Below, piece by piece: positions 45,057-54,922 of a DNA stretch of 64,000 bases. The number at the start of each line of letters is the position of its first letter. Within the stretch, counting starts at the first letter, position 1. Where the stretch lies: assembly GCA_903883965.1 (NCBI GenBank), contig CAISCU010000041.1, forward strand, positions 36,259 to 100,258, written 5' to 3'. The stretch comes from an uncultured Bacteroidota bacterium. GTDB taxonomy: Bacteria; Bacteroidota; Bacteroidia; UKL13-3. Made by a program: the position numbers and the translations under genes. Below the pieces are notes generated by a model. The model ran no database searches. It had not been told where the DNA came from and was given only the letters and a program-made list of their open reading frames with translations.

Positions 45057-46691
45057 ATGTTTATTGCACTGTTATTGCTTTTTCTGGCCACTTGGGTTAC
45101 GTTTCAATGGGGTTCTATTTTGACTGGGCTATTAGAACTACTCACTGGCGAAAAAGACCAACAAACTTCACCCGAAAAGACCATTTTTTATGGACTGGCC
45201 TTATTGGCTTGGATAACAGCAATGGTTCATTTCTTTTTACCCATTGACAAACGCTTACAAAGTGGCGTATTGGTAGTAGCTATTGGCCAATTTGCATTGT
45301 TTCCAGAACAATGGAATGTATACAAAAAATGGTTATTGAACTGGCAAACTTTAGGTTTAATTTTAATTGGAGGAATTGCCCTCATTGGCCGTTCGGGATT
45401 TGGAGACATAGCCGACTACCATTTACAAGCTGTGAAATGGGCTGAAAAATTTCCAACAATTTTAGGCCTCGGAAACTTTAACCGTCCATTGTCTAATAAC
45501 AATTGGTGGTTCAATTTACAAGCCTTGTTTGGCTTTGGCATAGGCAACGCCCTTAGTTTGTATTGTTTAAATACTTTAGTGGCCATTGTTACTTTAAAAT
45601 GGGTACTGAGTAAATTATTCAATACCCAATATTTAGAAAAAGGAATATGGGCTGGATTGGGTTTATTTACAGTATTTAGCTTTAAAACAGCGTTTGCAGG
45701 AAGCATCAGTCCTGATTTTCCAATTAGTTTATTGGTGATGATTTGTGCATTGGAATTTTTACAACTTGTTCAAAACCATTTTTCAAAAACGGGATTGATT
45801 CAGTTAGGCATACTCATTTGTTTTGCTATCAGTATCAAACTCAATGCAATGCCTTTGTTTGTGCTGTTATTGGCTGCTTTATTGTTCAAATTCAACACCA
45901 AAATATTTGGGTTGTTAACTCTAATTGGAATCATCTATGTTTTGCCTTGGTTCTGTGGAAATGTAATGGTATCGGGCTGGTTGGCCTATCCTATTAGTCA
46001 GGTAGATGTATTCAATGTAGATTGGAAAGTACCCGCAAGTGTATTGGATTTTGAGCGATTCAGTATTTTACAATGGGGCAAAATTCCAGGTGCACCTATT
46101 GCCCAAACGGCTCAATTGAGCTTAAGCGAATGGCTACCCAAATGGTTCCTGCAACACGACCGCATTAACCAAGGTGTAATGTTGATAGTATGCCTATCTG
46201 TTTTGATGTTGGTCGCACAACCATCAACCTACAAACAACCTAACAAATGGATTGTATGTTTATTTGGATTGGTTGGCTTGCTCTTTTGTTTGAGCAACGG
46301 ACCTCATATTAGATATGCGTTTGGCTACTTTTGGCTATTAATAGGCTTGGCCATAGGCAGCAGTTACAAAATGCTATTCCCTAAACAAATGGCCTATTTC
46401 ATTCTGTCTTTGGCCTTGATTTTGTCTGTGTTCAAAAGCAGTAGTCATCAATTTGGCTCTCATGCATGGTTCAAACCCGATGCGTATCCAAAAGTTCAAT
46501 TAACTCAACTACAAATGGGGCTAGAAAGCCCTTTTGTTACCACACAAAACAGTGCTTGCTGGGACCAATTCCCTTGTAGCTATTACATGGTTCAAGGTTG
46601 TGAATTAAGAGGCAGCACTTATGAAAGTGGTTTTAAAACCAATCCTGAAAAATTTAAAAGTTTATTTGACCCAAAAGTAGCTCAGCCTTAA
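45057..46691 (+). CDS. Polytopic membrane protein (LIC_10190-like)
   Basis: A 544-residue protein with about ten to twelve hydrophobic helices. The segment DIADYHLQAVKWAEKFP followed by GLGNFNRPLSNNNWWF near residue 120 is the pattern of LIC_10190-type membrane proteins, which resemble GT-C glycosyltransferases. It lies 62 bases upstream of two nucleotide-sugar epimerase-like genes and could act in glycan assembly; this is inference. A TTG at 45051 is an alternative start. Confidence 0.65.
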   Translation: MFIALLLLFLATWVTFQWGSILTGLLELLTGEKDQQTSPEKTIFYGLALLAWITAMVHFFLPIDKRLQSGVLVVAIGQFALFPEQWNVYKKWLLNWQTLGLILIGGIALIGRSGFGDIADYHLQAVKWAEKFPTILGLGNFNRPLSNNNWWFNLQALFGFGIGNALSLYCLNTLVAIVTLKWVLSKLFNTQYLEKGIWAGLGLFTVFSFKTAFAGSISPDFPISLLVMICALEFLQLVQNHFSKTGLIQLGILICFAISIKLNAMPLFVLLLAALLFKFNTKIFGLLTLIGIIYVLPWFCGNVMVSGWLAYPISQVDVFNVDWKVPASVLDFERFSILQWGKIPGAPIAQTAQLSLSEWLPKWFLQHDRINQGVMLIVCLSVLMLVAQPSTYKQPNKWIVCLFGLVGLLFCLSNGPHIRYAFGYFWLLIGLAIGSSYKMLFPKQMAYFILSLALILSVFKSSSHQFGSHAWFKPDAYPKVQLTQLQMGLESPFVTTQNSACWDQFPCSYYMVQGCELRGSTYESGFKTNPEKFKSLFDPKVAQP

Positions 46692-46753
46692 TTGTTCAGC
46701 AAATAGGTTCTTTGGCTATTTTAACTTAAAATTGCACACTTTTAAACAGCTAC

Positions 46754-47821
46754 ATGTCAAAGCAAATTTTAATAACAGGCGGAGCAGGATTTGTAGGTTC
46801 CAATTTGTGCATTTATTTAAAAAAGCAGTACCCGCAGTACTATGTCATTGCTTTTGACAATTTAAAACGAAGGGGTTCTGAACTCAATTTAGCTAGATTA
46901 AAAGAAGCAGGCGTTGTTTTCATGCATGGCGATTGCAGAAACCCTGAAGACTTTAACGGTTTTTCACACCTAGATGTAGTTATAGATGCCTCTGCAGACC
47001 CATCAGTTTTATCTGGGATCAACTCTCCTATTTACCCATTGATCAATAGCAATTTAATGGGAACTGTTAACTGTTTAGAAGTTGCAGACAAGTACAAAGC
47101 CCAATTTGTATTTTTATCTACGAGCAGGGTTTATCCAATTCAGCCTATGGAAAATGCTGCATTTACCGAACAAGAGAGCCGTTTTGTTTGGAAAGATGAA
47201 CAAGCATTGCCTGGCATTAGCTCAAAGGGAATCAGCGAATTATTTCCTTTAGAAGGAAGCCGATCATTTTATGGTGCTACCAAATTGGCCTCTGAATATT
47301 TGATTACCGAATACCAAGCCTTAAGAGGCATACAAACAGTCATTAATCGTTGTGGAGTGTTAAGCGGACCATGGCAAATGGGTAAGGTAGACCAAGGTGT
47401 ATTGGTATTGTGGCTGGCCAGACATTTTTACAAAGCAGAATTGAGCTATATTGGATACGGAGGAACTGGTAAACAAATGAGAGATGTGTTACACATTGAT
47501 GATTTATGCGAATTGGTTGCACACCAAATAGCTTTTCCTGACTTGTACAATGGGCAAATTTTTAATGTGGGTGGAGGCAATGATGTCAGTTTTAGTTTGA
47601 TGGAATTGACCCAATATTGTCAAGAAATAACTGGCAATAAAATTACCATTCATCCAGTAACCGAAAACCGAGTAGCAGATATTCGAATTTATACAAGTGA
47701 TTGCAGCAAAATTCATGCAATCAACGGTTGGAAACCACAAAAAAATATAGAAACACTTTTGCTTGATACCTTTGAATGGATGAAAGCAAACGAACAACAA
47801 TTGAAACAGATTTTATCATAA
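46754..47821 (+). CDS. NAD-dependent epimerase/dehydratase (CDP-tyvelose epimerase-like), copy 1
   Basis: A 355-residue extended SDR enzyme. NAD-binding [10 protein letters not shown] occupies residues 9-18, followed by [13 protein letters not shown] near residue 34. The catalytic pair Tyr173/Lys177 is intact in [12 protein letters not shown]. The sequence resembles CDP-paratose/tyvelose 2-epimerases. It is followed 16 bases later by a related gene and preceded by a polytopic membrane protein. The sugar substrate is not known. Confidence 0.82.
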   Translation: MSKQILITGGAGFVGSNLCIYLKKQYPQYYVIAFDNLKRRGSELNLARLKEAGVVFMHGDCRNPEDFNGFSHLDVVIDASADPSVLSGINSPIYPLINSNLMGTVNCLEVADKYKAQFVFLSTSRVYPIQPMENAAFTEQESRFVWKDEQALPGISSKGISELFPLEGSRSFYGATKLASEYLITEYQALRGIQTVINRCGVLSGPWQMGKVDQGVLVLWLARHFYKAELSYIGYGGTGKQMRDVLHIDDLCELVAHQIAFPDLYNGQIFNVGGGNDVSFSLMELTQYCQEITGNKITIHPVTENRVADIRIYTSDCSKIHAINGWKPQKNIETLLLDTFEWMKANEQQLKQILS

Positions 47822-47837
47822 TATACTTTTAGCAGAT

Positions 47838-48899
47838 ATGAATATTGCATTGGTAACCGGAAGCAGTGGCCTAATTGGCGGAGAAGCTGTAGAATTTTTT
47901 GCAGAAAAATTTGATTTAGTCATAGGCATTGACAACAACCTGCGTTCTTATTTTTTTGGCAACGAAAGTTCAACTGAGTGGAATAGAAACCGCTTGGCAG
48001 AAAAATTCCAAAATTTCAAACCAGCAAACATTGATATCAGAGAATATACTGCATTAGAAAACGTTTTTAAAACCTACGGAACCGACATTAAATTAATTGT
48101 ACATACAGCCGCACAACCAAGTCACGACTGGGCTGCAAAAGAACCATTAACCGATTTCGGTGTAAATGCAACTGGAACCCTAAACTTACTAGAACTTACC
48201 AGAATTTATTGCCAACAAGCTGTATTTATTTTTACATCTACCAATAAAGTTTACGGAGACACTCCAAACTATTTGCCATTGGTTGAATTAGAAAAAAGAT
48301 GGGAGATAGACCCCTCACATGCCTATTACAAACATGGCATTGATGAATTGATGAGTATAGACCAAACCAAACATTCTGTATTTGGAGCGAGCAAAGTAGC
48401 CGCAGACATTATGGTTCAAGAATATGGTAAATATTTTGGCATGAAAACAGCTGTATTTAGAGGGGGTTGTTTAACTGGACCTAACCACAGTGGTGCACAA
48501 CTCCATGGATTTTTGGCTTATTTAATGAAATGTGCCATTACAGGCACTCATTATACCATATTTGGTTACAAAGGCAAACAAGTACGAGACAACATTCATT
48601 CCTTTGATTTGGTGAATATGTTTTGGCATTTTTACCAAGCACCAAAACCTGGTGAGGTATACAATGCAGGTGGAGGCAGACATGCCAATTGCAGCATGTT
48701 AGAAGCCATTGATTGGTGCGAGAAAATAGCTGGAAATAAAATGAACTATACCTACGCCGAAACCAACAGAATTGGCGATCATATATGGTATATCAGCGAT
48801 GTCAATAAATTCAAAGCGCATTACCCAGGCTGGGATTGGACTTACAATTTAGAGCAAACATTGGTGCAAATGCACGATAAAATGTTGGAAAGACTTTAA
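47838..48899 (+). CDS. NAD-dependent epimerase/dehydratase (CDP-tyvelose epimerase-like), copy 2
   Basis: A 353-residue extended SDR enzyme. NAD-binding [14 protein letters not shown] is at residues 8-21, and [13 protein letters not shown] near residue 91 is typical of CDP-paratose 2-epimerase relatives. The usual YxxxK motif reads FGASK (Phe182-x3-Lys186), so the catalytic Tyr is replaced by Phe. I recall Phe at this place in several relatives, so it may be normal for this subgroup. Its stop overlaps the convergent SprT-like stop by 4 bases. Confidence 0.8.
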   Translation: MNIALVTGSSGLIGGEAVEFFAEKFDLVIGIDNNLRSYFFGNESSTEWNRNRLAEKFQNFKPANIDIREYTALENVFKTYGTDIKLIVHTAAQPSHDWAAKEPLTDFGVNATGTLNLLELTRIYCQQAVFIFTSTNKVYGDTPNYLPLVELEKRWEIDPSHAYYKHGIDELMSIDQTKHSVFGASKVAADIMVQEYGKYFGMKTAVFRGGCLTGPNHSGAQLHGFLAYLMKCAITGTHYTIFGYKGKQVRDNIHSFDLVNMFWHFYQAPKPGEVYNAGGGRHANCSMLEAIDWCEKIAGNKMNYTYAETNRIGDHIWYISDVNKFKAHYPGWDWTYNLEQTLVQMHDKMLERL

Positions 48900-49573
48900 G
48901 AAGCCAGTTTAGTTTCTTTTACCTGTGCCATCAAATGTACCTTGTACTGTGCTTTGGTAAGTGGGTCTTCACACAGGGCATAAGTTCTCAAATTTTTTAA
49001 TTTTTTCATCCATACTTCTGGGTGGGAGGGTATGGTAAACAATGTGCCATTTTCTAATTCATTTACATGCAATTGATGCTGCTTTTGGGCATCGTATTTT
49101 TTTAGAACTTTTAACAAAGCAATGTCTGCTGCATGAGAAAACTTAGGGTTAAGCATGTGTTTTTGCAAAGCAGCCTTTAGGTCATAGGGGAACAATTCAG
49201 CTGCCAAAAATGGTTTCATGTTTGATACAAATTCTTCTTTCCATTTTGCCCCATGAGGTTCATGCGACCGACCATATTTAACATAGGCTGTATGGTGTGC
49301 CAATTCATGTACAAAAGTAAGTAAGAATTCAAACGGGCTTAGGTTGTAATTAATAGAAATGCGGTTTCCATGGCCAGAATGTGGTGCATAATCTCCATAA
49401 CGCCCTTTACGGGCAACTTCTATGTGTAAATGGAGTTTGTGGTGCATGATCAATTCGGCACACCTTTCTACAGCCATAGCTGGCAAGTAATTTTGCAATA
49501 TACCCATCAATTGCTTTTTATGGGCCTCTTGTAATGGACTAAGCGATAAAAACAACGGTGCTAAATTTTGCAT
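48896..49573 (-). CDS. SprT-like zinc metalloprotease-domain protein
   Basis: A 225-residue protein. The zinc-binding [13 protein letters not shown]...[10 protein letters not shown] block (near residues 91-113) is the SprT/Spartan signature, with the catalytic Glu in HELAH. Eukaryotic relatives cut DNA-protein crosslinks; bacterial SprT function is not settled. No C-terminal zinc-ribbon cysteines are seen. It is convergent with copy 2 of the epimerase. Confidence 0.85.
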   Translation of the reverse strand: MQNLAPLFLSLSPLQEAHKKQLMGILQNYLPAMAVERCAELIMHHKLHLHIEVARKGRYGDYAPHSGHGNRISINYNLSPFEFLLTFVHELAHHTAYVKYGRSHEPHGAKWKEEFVSNMKPFLAAELFPYDLKAALQKHMLNPKFSHAADIALLKVLKKYDAQKQHQLHVNELENGTLFTIPSHPEVWMKKLKNLRTYALCEDPLTKAQYKVHLMAQVKETKLAS

Positions 49574-49616
49574 GTATTGGATTCAAATTAACAGAATCAT
49601 AAGCAGAAACTATCAA

Positions 49617-49653
49617 CAAAAAAGGTTGAAGCAATTGCTTGCTCCAACCTTTT
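49617..49653 (-). terminator. Intrinsic terminator of ndk
   Basis: On the minus strand AAAAGGTTG and CAACCTTTT pair around an internal loop that itself contains GCAATTGC, followed by a T-run. Confidence 0.75.
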
Positions 49654-49674
49654 CATCAAAATAAATTTATTGAT

Positions 49675-50091
49675 TTAGAATCTTTCGAATGCTGAGAAGA
49701 AGAAACTGGCTTCAATAGCTGCATTTTCGTCGCTGTCAGAACCATGAATGGCATTGGCATCAATTGATTTTGCATACAAGTTACGAATGGTACCTGCATC
49801 TGCTTTTGCAGGATCTGTTGCACCAATTAAATTTCTGAAATCTGCAACTGCGTTGTCTTTTTCAAGAACTGCAGCAACAATAGGACCGCTTGTCATGAAA
49901 TCAACTAATTCGCCATAAAAAGAACGCTCTTTGTGAACGGCATAGAAAGCACCAGCCATGTCATTGCTCAAATGAATGTATTTCATGGCTACAATTTTGA
50001 AACCTGATTGAATAATTTGGTCGATGATTTTTCCGGTATGACCATTTGCAACCGCATCCGGCTTGATCATTGTAAAAGTAATGTTACTCAT
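49675..50091 (-). CDS. ndk: Nucleoside-diphosphate kinase
   Basis: Transfers phosphate between nucleoside tri- and diphosphates. The 138 residues include [11 protein letters not shown] at the N-terminus and the active-site His in [19 protein letters not shown] near residue 113 (NxxHGSDS motif). It is a single gene with its own terminator. Promoter-like boxes are upstream on the minus strand at 50121-50149. Confidence 0.96.
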   Translation of the reverse strand: MSNITFTMIKPDAVANGHTGKIIDQIIQSGFKIVAMKYIHLSNDMAGAFYAVHKERSFYGELVDFMTSGPIVAAVLEKDNAVADFRNLIGATDPAKADAGTIRNLYAKSIDANAIHGSDSDENAAIEASFFFSAFERF

Positions 50092-50120
50092 TTTGTATTT
50101 TATTTAGCTGTTTGGGCGGG

Positions 50121-50149
50121 CAAAATTAATAGAAACAATTGGAATTCAA
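50121..50149 (-). promoter_or_regulatory. Candidate promoter of ndk
   Basis: On the minus strand TTG (50147-50149), 18 bases, then TAATTTTG (50121-50128), close to the Bacteroidota consensus. It lies about 30 bases before the ndk ATG. Confidence 0.4.
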
Positions 50150-50189
50150 TTGAAGTACATGCTATTTTTTTGAAGAAAACGACTTTTTA

Positions 50190-50354
50190 TTAATCAGATT
50201 TCTTTTTTCTAAACCTCAATTTTGCCTGAATTGATCGCATTTTTTCTTTGTTGATCAAGCCAAAATAAACCAATAAAAACAGGACTATCCATAATAACCC
50301 TTTGATCAGGAAGAACAAAAAGCCTATTTCTACTATGTCTTTAACTAGCTCCAT
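50190..50354 (-). CDS. Small single-span membrane protein (54 residues)
   Basis: A short gene beginning MELVKDIVEIGFLFFLIKGL, with a hydrophobic helix of about 22 residues (about 11-33, LWIVLFLLVYFGL at its end) and a basic C-terminal tail (RFRKKKSD). The strong hydrophobic-then-positive layout, plain ATG start and same-strand position between the YdcF-like gene and ndk make it likely to be real. No family is recognised. It may be the last gene of the minus-strand operon above it, after an 80-base gap. Confidence 0.55.
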   Translation of the reverse strand: MELVKDIVEIGFLFFLIKGLLWIVLFLLVYFGLINKEKMRSIQAKLRFRKKKSD

Positions 50355-50434
50355 GCAATTGAGATGGCGAAGTTAAGCAAACAATGCGAAACATTGCTTG
50401 AATTCAAAGGAATGACAACTAATTGACAATTGAA

Positions 50435-51199
50435 CTAACAATAACCCTTGAGTCTGTATACCGCTTGACCAATCCATTCTTTGAGCAAGAATGTCCAAAT
50501 TTCAAAGCCACCATAAGTTGGCATCAGCGTATTTAAAAGGGTGTATTTACTCTGTATTGAGCGCAAATCTGTGGCGTAGGGAACCACATAAATACCTTGC
50601 TTTTTAAAACAAGCAACTGCCCTTGGCAAATGAAATCCGGAACTCAACAATAAAAATTTCTTTTGTTGCCAATTGGGCATTTTATGCTCGAGCAATTCTC
50701 TGGTAAATTTGGCATTCTCATAGGTATTGATGGAACTAGATTCAACCCAAATACAAGAATCTGGTATGCCAGATTTAACCAAGTAGCGTTTACCCATAAT
50801 AGATTCAGGCAAGTATTGGTTAAAAACACTGTCTCTGCCAGCAGAATAAATCAAACAATGAGAAACCCCATCAGTAAATAAATCTATGGCCTGCATCATG
50901 CGGTCGTTACCATCGCTGTATACTGGCCTAGGTTTGCCATCAACCTCTATGGTGCTGGTAAAACCTCCCAACAAAATAATGGCATCGTAATGTTCATTTG
51001 CAGGAATGGCTATAGGTTTGGTTTCGTACCAACCCATCATGGTTTGTGCAATAAATGGATTTGAAAAAAATACAGTAAGGAAGAAAGCAGTGTACAGGAA
51101 TTTTTTATTGGTACTGACTAAATAACCTATAAAAAATAATACCACCAAGCTCACTGGAGCCACCAATGCATACAATATTTTTGAAAACAAATAAAACAT
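50435..51199 (-). CDS. YdcF/SanA/ElyC family protein (DUF218)
   Basis: A 254-residue envelope protein with two N-terminal hydrophobic segments (about 5-28 and 33-50) and a periplasmic DUF218 domain. Domain blocks are DAIILLGGFTSTIE near residue 78, the YSAGRDSVFNQYLPES region near residue 125, VESSSINTYENAKFTRELL near residue 160 and LLSSGFHLPRAVACFKK near residue 190. Relatives influence peptidoglycan or undecaprenyl-phosphate metabolism. The ATG at 51199 fits; its first base is the last base of the upstream stop (TAATG). Confidence 0.87.
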   Translation of the reverse strand: MFYLFSKILYALVAPVSLVVLFFIGYLVSTNKKFLYTAFFLTVFFSNPFIAQTMMGWYETKPIAIPANEHYDAIILLGGFTSTIEVDGKPRPVYSDGNDRMMQAIDLFTDGVSHCLIYSAGRDSVFNQYLPESIMGKRYLVKSGIPDSCIWVESSSINTYENAKFTRELLEHKMPNWQQKKFLLLSSGFHLPRAVACFKKQGIYVVPYATDLRSIQSKYTLLNTLMPTYGGFEIWTFLLKEWIGQAVYRLKGYC

Positions 51200-52185
51200 T
51201 AAATAAAACCTATTTGAACCATGGCAATAGCGCCTAACATTCCCCAAAACAAAAGTTCTTTGAACCAATACCTTTTTTCGCTATTGAAATAATTTGCCAT
51301 AAGCAAACAAACAGGTGTTGCTAAAAATGGCAAACCGTATTTAAAGCCTTCGTTTTCTACAACCAAAGAAACAAAACCAAATAACAACAAAATTCCAATA
51401 CTCAATTGCACACGCCTTGTTTTTACTTTGTTTCTAAAGAAATTCCCTTGCAAATTAAACAACGATTGTACCAATGGTATCAGCATAAAAAAGAAAGGGA
51501 AAATTTGCCTAGCATTGGTATGAATGGGGTTGAAATAGCTTTTTTGAATACTGTATTGGAACGATTGCAAGAACGAACCAAATTGGTCTGTTAAATAAAA
51601 TAAAATACCCACAAAATAGGCGGGTAGCATAAGCCCTATAATAGCTATGAATACATACCTTAAACTAAACGAAGTAAGGGTAATGATACTGATAATAATA
51701 TACGGTAAGTATATCCAAACATCATAAGTAAACTGGAGCCCAAATCCCAAAAACAAACCTGCATCAAATACCAGCATGAGCGGGCTCTCAGACTCATATA
51801 GGTAAAACAACCTGAACAGCATAAACAATAAAAATGTATTGGAAATAAGCTGTGGGGTTAAAAACAATTGTTCAGGATAAATGCTATTAATGATTACAAA
51901 AAACAAGGCTGGCATTGGTGTTGTTTTGTGCAATACCGTATGTGTAGAAGCAATAAAATGAACCAGCAAGGCCTGTAAAAAAACCAGCAAGGAAGAAAAC
52001 AGGTATTGCGAAAAGCCAAATTGAGGAGCAATATCAAACCAATAAAAGAAATACTGTGCCAATGGAGTATTGGGTATTGCCGTACTGACAACCGGATGAA
52101 AAAAAGGAGACATCCGCAATACCAATGTAAACAAGAGTATTCCTACAAAGGCAAAAACGCTATTTATTCTGAATATGCTGAGCAA
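51199..52185 (-). CDS. Polytopic membrane protein (DUF6427-like)
   Basis: A 328-residue protein with about eight to ten hydrophobic helices and short loops. The N-terminal SIFRINSVFAFVGILLFTLVLR and the layout resemble DUF6427 membrane proteins of Bacteroidota, without certainty. It is translationally coupled to the YdcF-like gene (one-base overlap) and lies 3 bases after the secreted-protein gene. No catalytic residues are apparent. Confidence 0.6.
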   Translation of the reverse strand: MLSIFRINSVFAFVGILLFTLVLRMSPFFHPVVSTAIPNTPLAQYFFYWFDIAPQFGFSQYLFSSLLVFLQALLVHFIASTHTVLHKTTPMPALFFVIINSIYPEQLFLTPQLISNTFLLFMLFRLFYLYESESPLMLVFDAGLFLGFGLQFTYDVWIYLPYIIISIITLTSFSLRYVFIAIIGLMLPAYFVGILFYLTDQFGSFLQSFQYSIQKSYFNPIHTNARQIFPFFFMLIPLVQSLFNLQGNFFRNKVKTRRVQLSIGILLLFGFVSLVVENEGFKYGLPFLATPVCLLMANYFNSEKRYWFKELLFWGMLGAIAMVQIGFI

Positions 52186-52188
52186 TGC

Positions 52189-53652
52189 TTAAAAGGTTAT
52201 TCTCATCAAAGTAAATCGCTTATCTCGAATTGCGCAAATAATTGCAGTGTTGGCTGAAATTTGTTTGTATTCTGATGGTATAATTGAGCAATTTGAATTT
52301 AAATTTTTAAGTAAGATTTGTTGGTCTAAATGCCCATTATAACTGACACTTTGGAGCGTCAGCTCGGTTTTATCGGCACCTTCGTCATTCAATAACAAAT
52401 AAATTTGATCTGGGGTAACAACTGGTAAAAAAGACATCAAATAACCAGCATCTGTTGAAGCACTTTGGTGCTTTTTAATCAATTCAGCAAACTGCAAACT
52501 GCCGTCAGCCTGAATATTCATTACCCCAATTTCATCAAAATTATAAATAATTCGAGAGCTGGTTTGCGGATAATTGTTTACATAGTACGTATAATTTTGC
52601 CTGGTTTGGTAGTATTTTTCTGTCAATAACAGGCAGCCTCCATCGCTTCTGGGCAATATTTTGCGAATGTAAAAATCATTCAAATCTGCATTGAAACGGT
52701 CTATGCGAGTGGTTGCAACTTGTTTGAGGAATTTTTCATCAAACATTGAACTGCTCGATTGTAACAATTGCCCGTTGGCCAAAGCATATGACCTAAAAAA
52801 ATACCCTGTAACACCCGCATTTGCAGAAGGTGCACACAAACCTGTAACTGCAATGGTTTGCTTAAAATTATTGAGACAGATGCCAAGGTCTTCAATGACA
52901 AACGTGTCTTTGGCTTGAATGTTGAATTCAAGAATTTGATTGGCAGCAGGAAAATAACCATATAAAAAATAATTCCTTTCCTTGGCTGTTTTTAATGGAT
53001 TGGGATAATCTATTAAAGCAAATGTTTCACCAGCGTTAGCCACCTCAAAGGCAGAAATAAACACATTGGGCTCTGTGTCTGACAACAAAAATTGCTTGCC
53101 AAATTTCTGGTTCAATGCCATATCGTATTGGTAAAAATGCAAGATGGCTTGTTCAGATTCGCCTAAACTCATGAGCATAACAGTAAACAAGCTTTTATTG
53201 GCATTGGGCTTGATTTGAATGGTACGTTTTACTAAGAATTTTGCTGCTGGTATACTACATAATATTTTAGGCAACTGAATGGGCTTAAAATTAAAATCGA
53301 GGCGTTGAACCAACAAATCAATGGTTTGTGTACTTTCGTTTTTAGCAGAAATAAACACCAACAATTGATCTTCAAAAAGCAATACCCTTTCTACCAAACC
53401 ATTTACAGCCAATGGCAATGGAATTGAGAGTTCCAAAGCCAAATTGCTTTTGTATTTTTCGATGGTTAATTCTGAATTGAATAACTGGTTTTTACAACGC
53501 AGTAAATACACATTGCCGCCCTGCTCACCAATTACCTGTGAATAATAGGTTTTGGTTTTTATTTTTTGTGGATTACCCATGTCTATCTGCTGCGCTAAAA
53601 GCGGAATAGGCAGTAACAGAAAAAGAAAACACAAAAGCTTAAATTTTGACAT
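52189..53652 (-). CDS. Exported protein of unknown function
   Basis: A 487-residue protein with a signal peptide (FKLLCFLFLLLPIPLLAQ). The mature part has many short strands with a repeating pattern suggestive of a beta-propeller-like fold (for example NVYLLRCKNQLFNSELTIEKY, given in part: VYLLRCKNQLFNSELTI). No family is recognised. It is the first gene of the minus-strand operon with the DUF6427-like and YdcF-like genes, and is divergent from hflX with 64 bases between the two starts. Confidence 0.65.
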   Translation of the reverse strand: MSKFKLLCFLFLLLPIPLLAQQIDMGNPQKIKTKTYYSQVIGEQGGNVYLLRCKNQLFNSELTIEKYKSNLALELSIPLPLAVNGLVERVLLFEDQLLVFISAKNESTQTIDLLVQRLDFNFKPIQLPKILCSIPAAKFLVKRTIQIKPNANKSLFTVMLMSLGESEQAILHFYQYDMALNQKFGKQFLLSDTEPNVFISAFEVANAGETFALIDYPNPLKTAKERNYFLYGYFPAANQILEFNIQAKDTFVIEDLGICLNNFKQTIAVTGLCAPSANAGVTGYFFRSYALANGQLLQSSSSMFDEKFLKQVATTRIDRFNADLNDFYIRKILPRSDGGCLLLTEKYYQTRQNYTYYVNNYPQTSSRIIYNFDEIGVMNIQADGSLQFAELIKKHQSASTDAGYLMSFLPVVTPDQIYLLLNDEGADKTELTLQSVSYNGHLDQQILLKNLNSNCSIIPSEYKQISANTAIICAIRDKRFTLMRITF

Positions 53653-53716
53653 TACTTTGCAAGTTGAACACTTAAACGAAAATAAGCAAGCAAGTGCTTG
53701 TTTGAATGATTTTTTA

Positions 53717-54922
53717 ATGGCAAGGCAAAAAATATTTGAAACTCAGAAACCGCATGAAACTGCTGTTTTGGTTGGCGTAGTTACTCAACAACAAAGATTG
53801 GAACAAGCCGAAGAGTACTTAGACGAATTGGCATTTTTAGCATTAACTGCTGGAGCAGTGGTAAAAAACCGCTTTTTACAGCGCTTGCCCAACAGGCATC
53901 CCAAAACCTATGTAGGTGAAGGTAAACTAGCTGAAATCAAAGACTATGTAGTGGCTTTTGAAATTGACCTGGTGATTTTTGATGACGAACTGAGCCCGTC
54001 TCAAATCAGAAACTTAGAAGAAGTCTTGCAGGTTAAAATATTAGATCGAAGCAATTTAATTTTAGACATTTTTGCCTCAAGGGCACGAACTGCACAGGCA
54101 AAATTTCAGGTAGAATTGGCCCAAGCCCAATATTTATTGCCCAGACTAACCCGTATGTGGACCCACTTGAGTAAACAAAAAGGTGGCATAGGTATGAAAG
54201 GACCTGGTGAAACTGAAATTGAAACCGACCGACGCGCCTTGCGCACCAAAATAGACAAGCTCAAAGAACGCTTAGACATTATAGACAAACAAGCTTACAC
54301 GCAAAGAAGAAACAGAGATAACAAAGCAAGGGTTGCGCTAGTTGGATATACCAATGTGGGCAAATCTACATTGATGAACTTACTGAGTAAAAGTGAGGTT
54401 TTTGCCGAAAATAAATTGTTTGCCACTTTAGACAGTACGGTCAGAAAAGTGGTATGGCCTGAACAAAGCTTTTTGTTAACCGATACAGTTGGTTTTATTA
54501 GAAAATTACCTCACCAATTGGTAGAATGTTTTAAATCAACCCTCGATGAAATTAGAGAAGCTGATTTGCTTTTGCATGTAGTGGATATAAGCCACGCAGG
54601 ATTTGAAGACCAAATTCATGTAGTGCACGAAACACTCAAAGAAATAGGAGCAAGAGACAAAACCATTTTATTGGTATTTAACAAAATTGATGCACTGCAA
54701 GCTCCTTTTATTTTAAATGAAGAAACCGTATCGGGCAAAGAAGATTATATCCTTCAATTGAAAAATTCTTGGATGGCTAAAGAAAATTATCCGGTGGTGT
54801 TTGTATCAGCACACAAGAAAATAAACATTGAAGAACTAAAATCAACTTTGGTTGAATTGCTGAAAAAAATCAAACCCAATTCAGAAGGATTTTACAATTA
54901 CCAATTGCCAGCAGACAATTAA
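53717..54922 (+). CDS. hflX: GTPase HflX
   Basis: A 401-residue ribosome-associated GTPase that splits or rescues stalled ribosomes. The N-terminal HflX domain (about 10-190) has VGEGKLAEI, IFDDELSPSQIRNLE, DRSNLILDIFASRARTAQAK and KGPGETEIETDRR. The G domain has GYTNVGKSTLMN (G1, near 211), DTVGFIRKLP (G3) and NKID (G4). An in-frame start further upstream (53552) would overlap the divergent gene, so the ATG at 53717 is used. The stop overlaps the glycosyltransferase stop by 4 bases. Confidence 0.94.
   Translation: MARQKIFETQKPHETAVLVGVVTQQQRLEQAEEYLDELAFLALTAGAVVKNRFLQRLPNRHPKTYVGEGKLAEIKDYVVAFEIDLVIFDDELSPSQIRNLEEVLQVKILDRSNLILDIFASRARTAQAKFQVELAQAQYLLPRLTRMWTHLSKQKGGIGMKGPGETEIETDRRALRTKIDKLKERLDIIDKQAYTQRRNRDNKARVALVGYTNVGKSTLMNLLSKSEVFAENKLFATLDSTVRKVVWPEQSFLLTDTVGFIRKLPHQLVECFKSTLDEIREADLLLHVVDISHAGFEDQIHVVHETLKEIGARDKTILLVFNKIDALQAPFILNEETVSGKEDYILQLKNSWMAKENYPVVFVSAHKKINIEELKSTLVELLKKIKPNSEGFYNYQLPADN

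Noticed and set aside
53552..53716. Upstream extension of hflX
   Set aside because: It overlaps the start of the divergent exported-protein gene and lacks HflX similarity; the ATG at 53717 is followed directly by the conserved domain.
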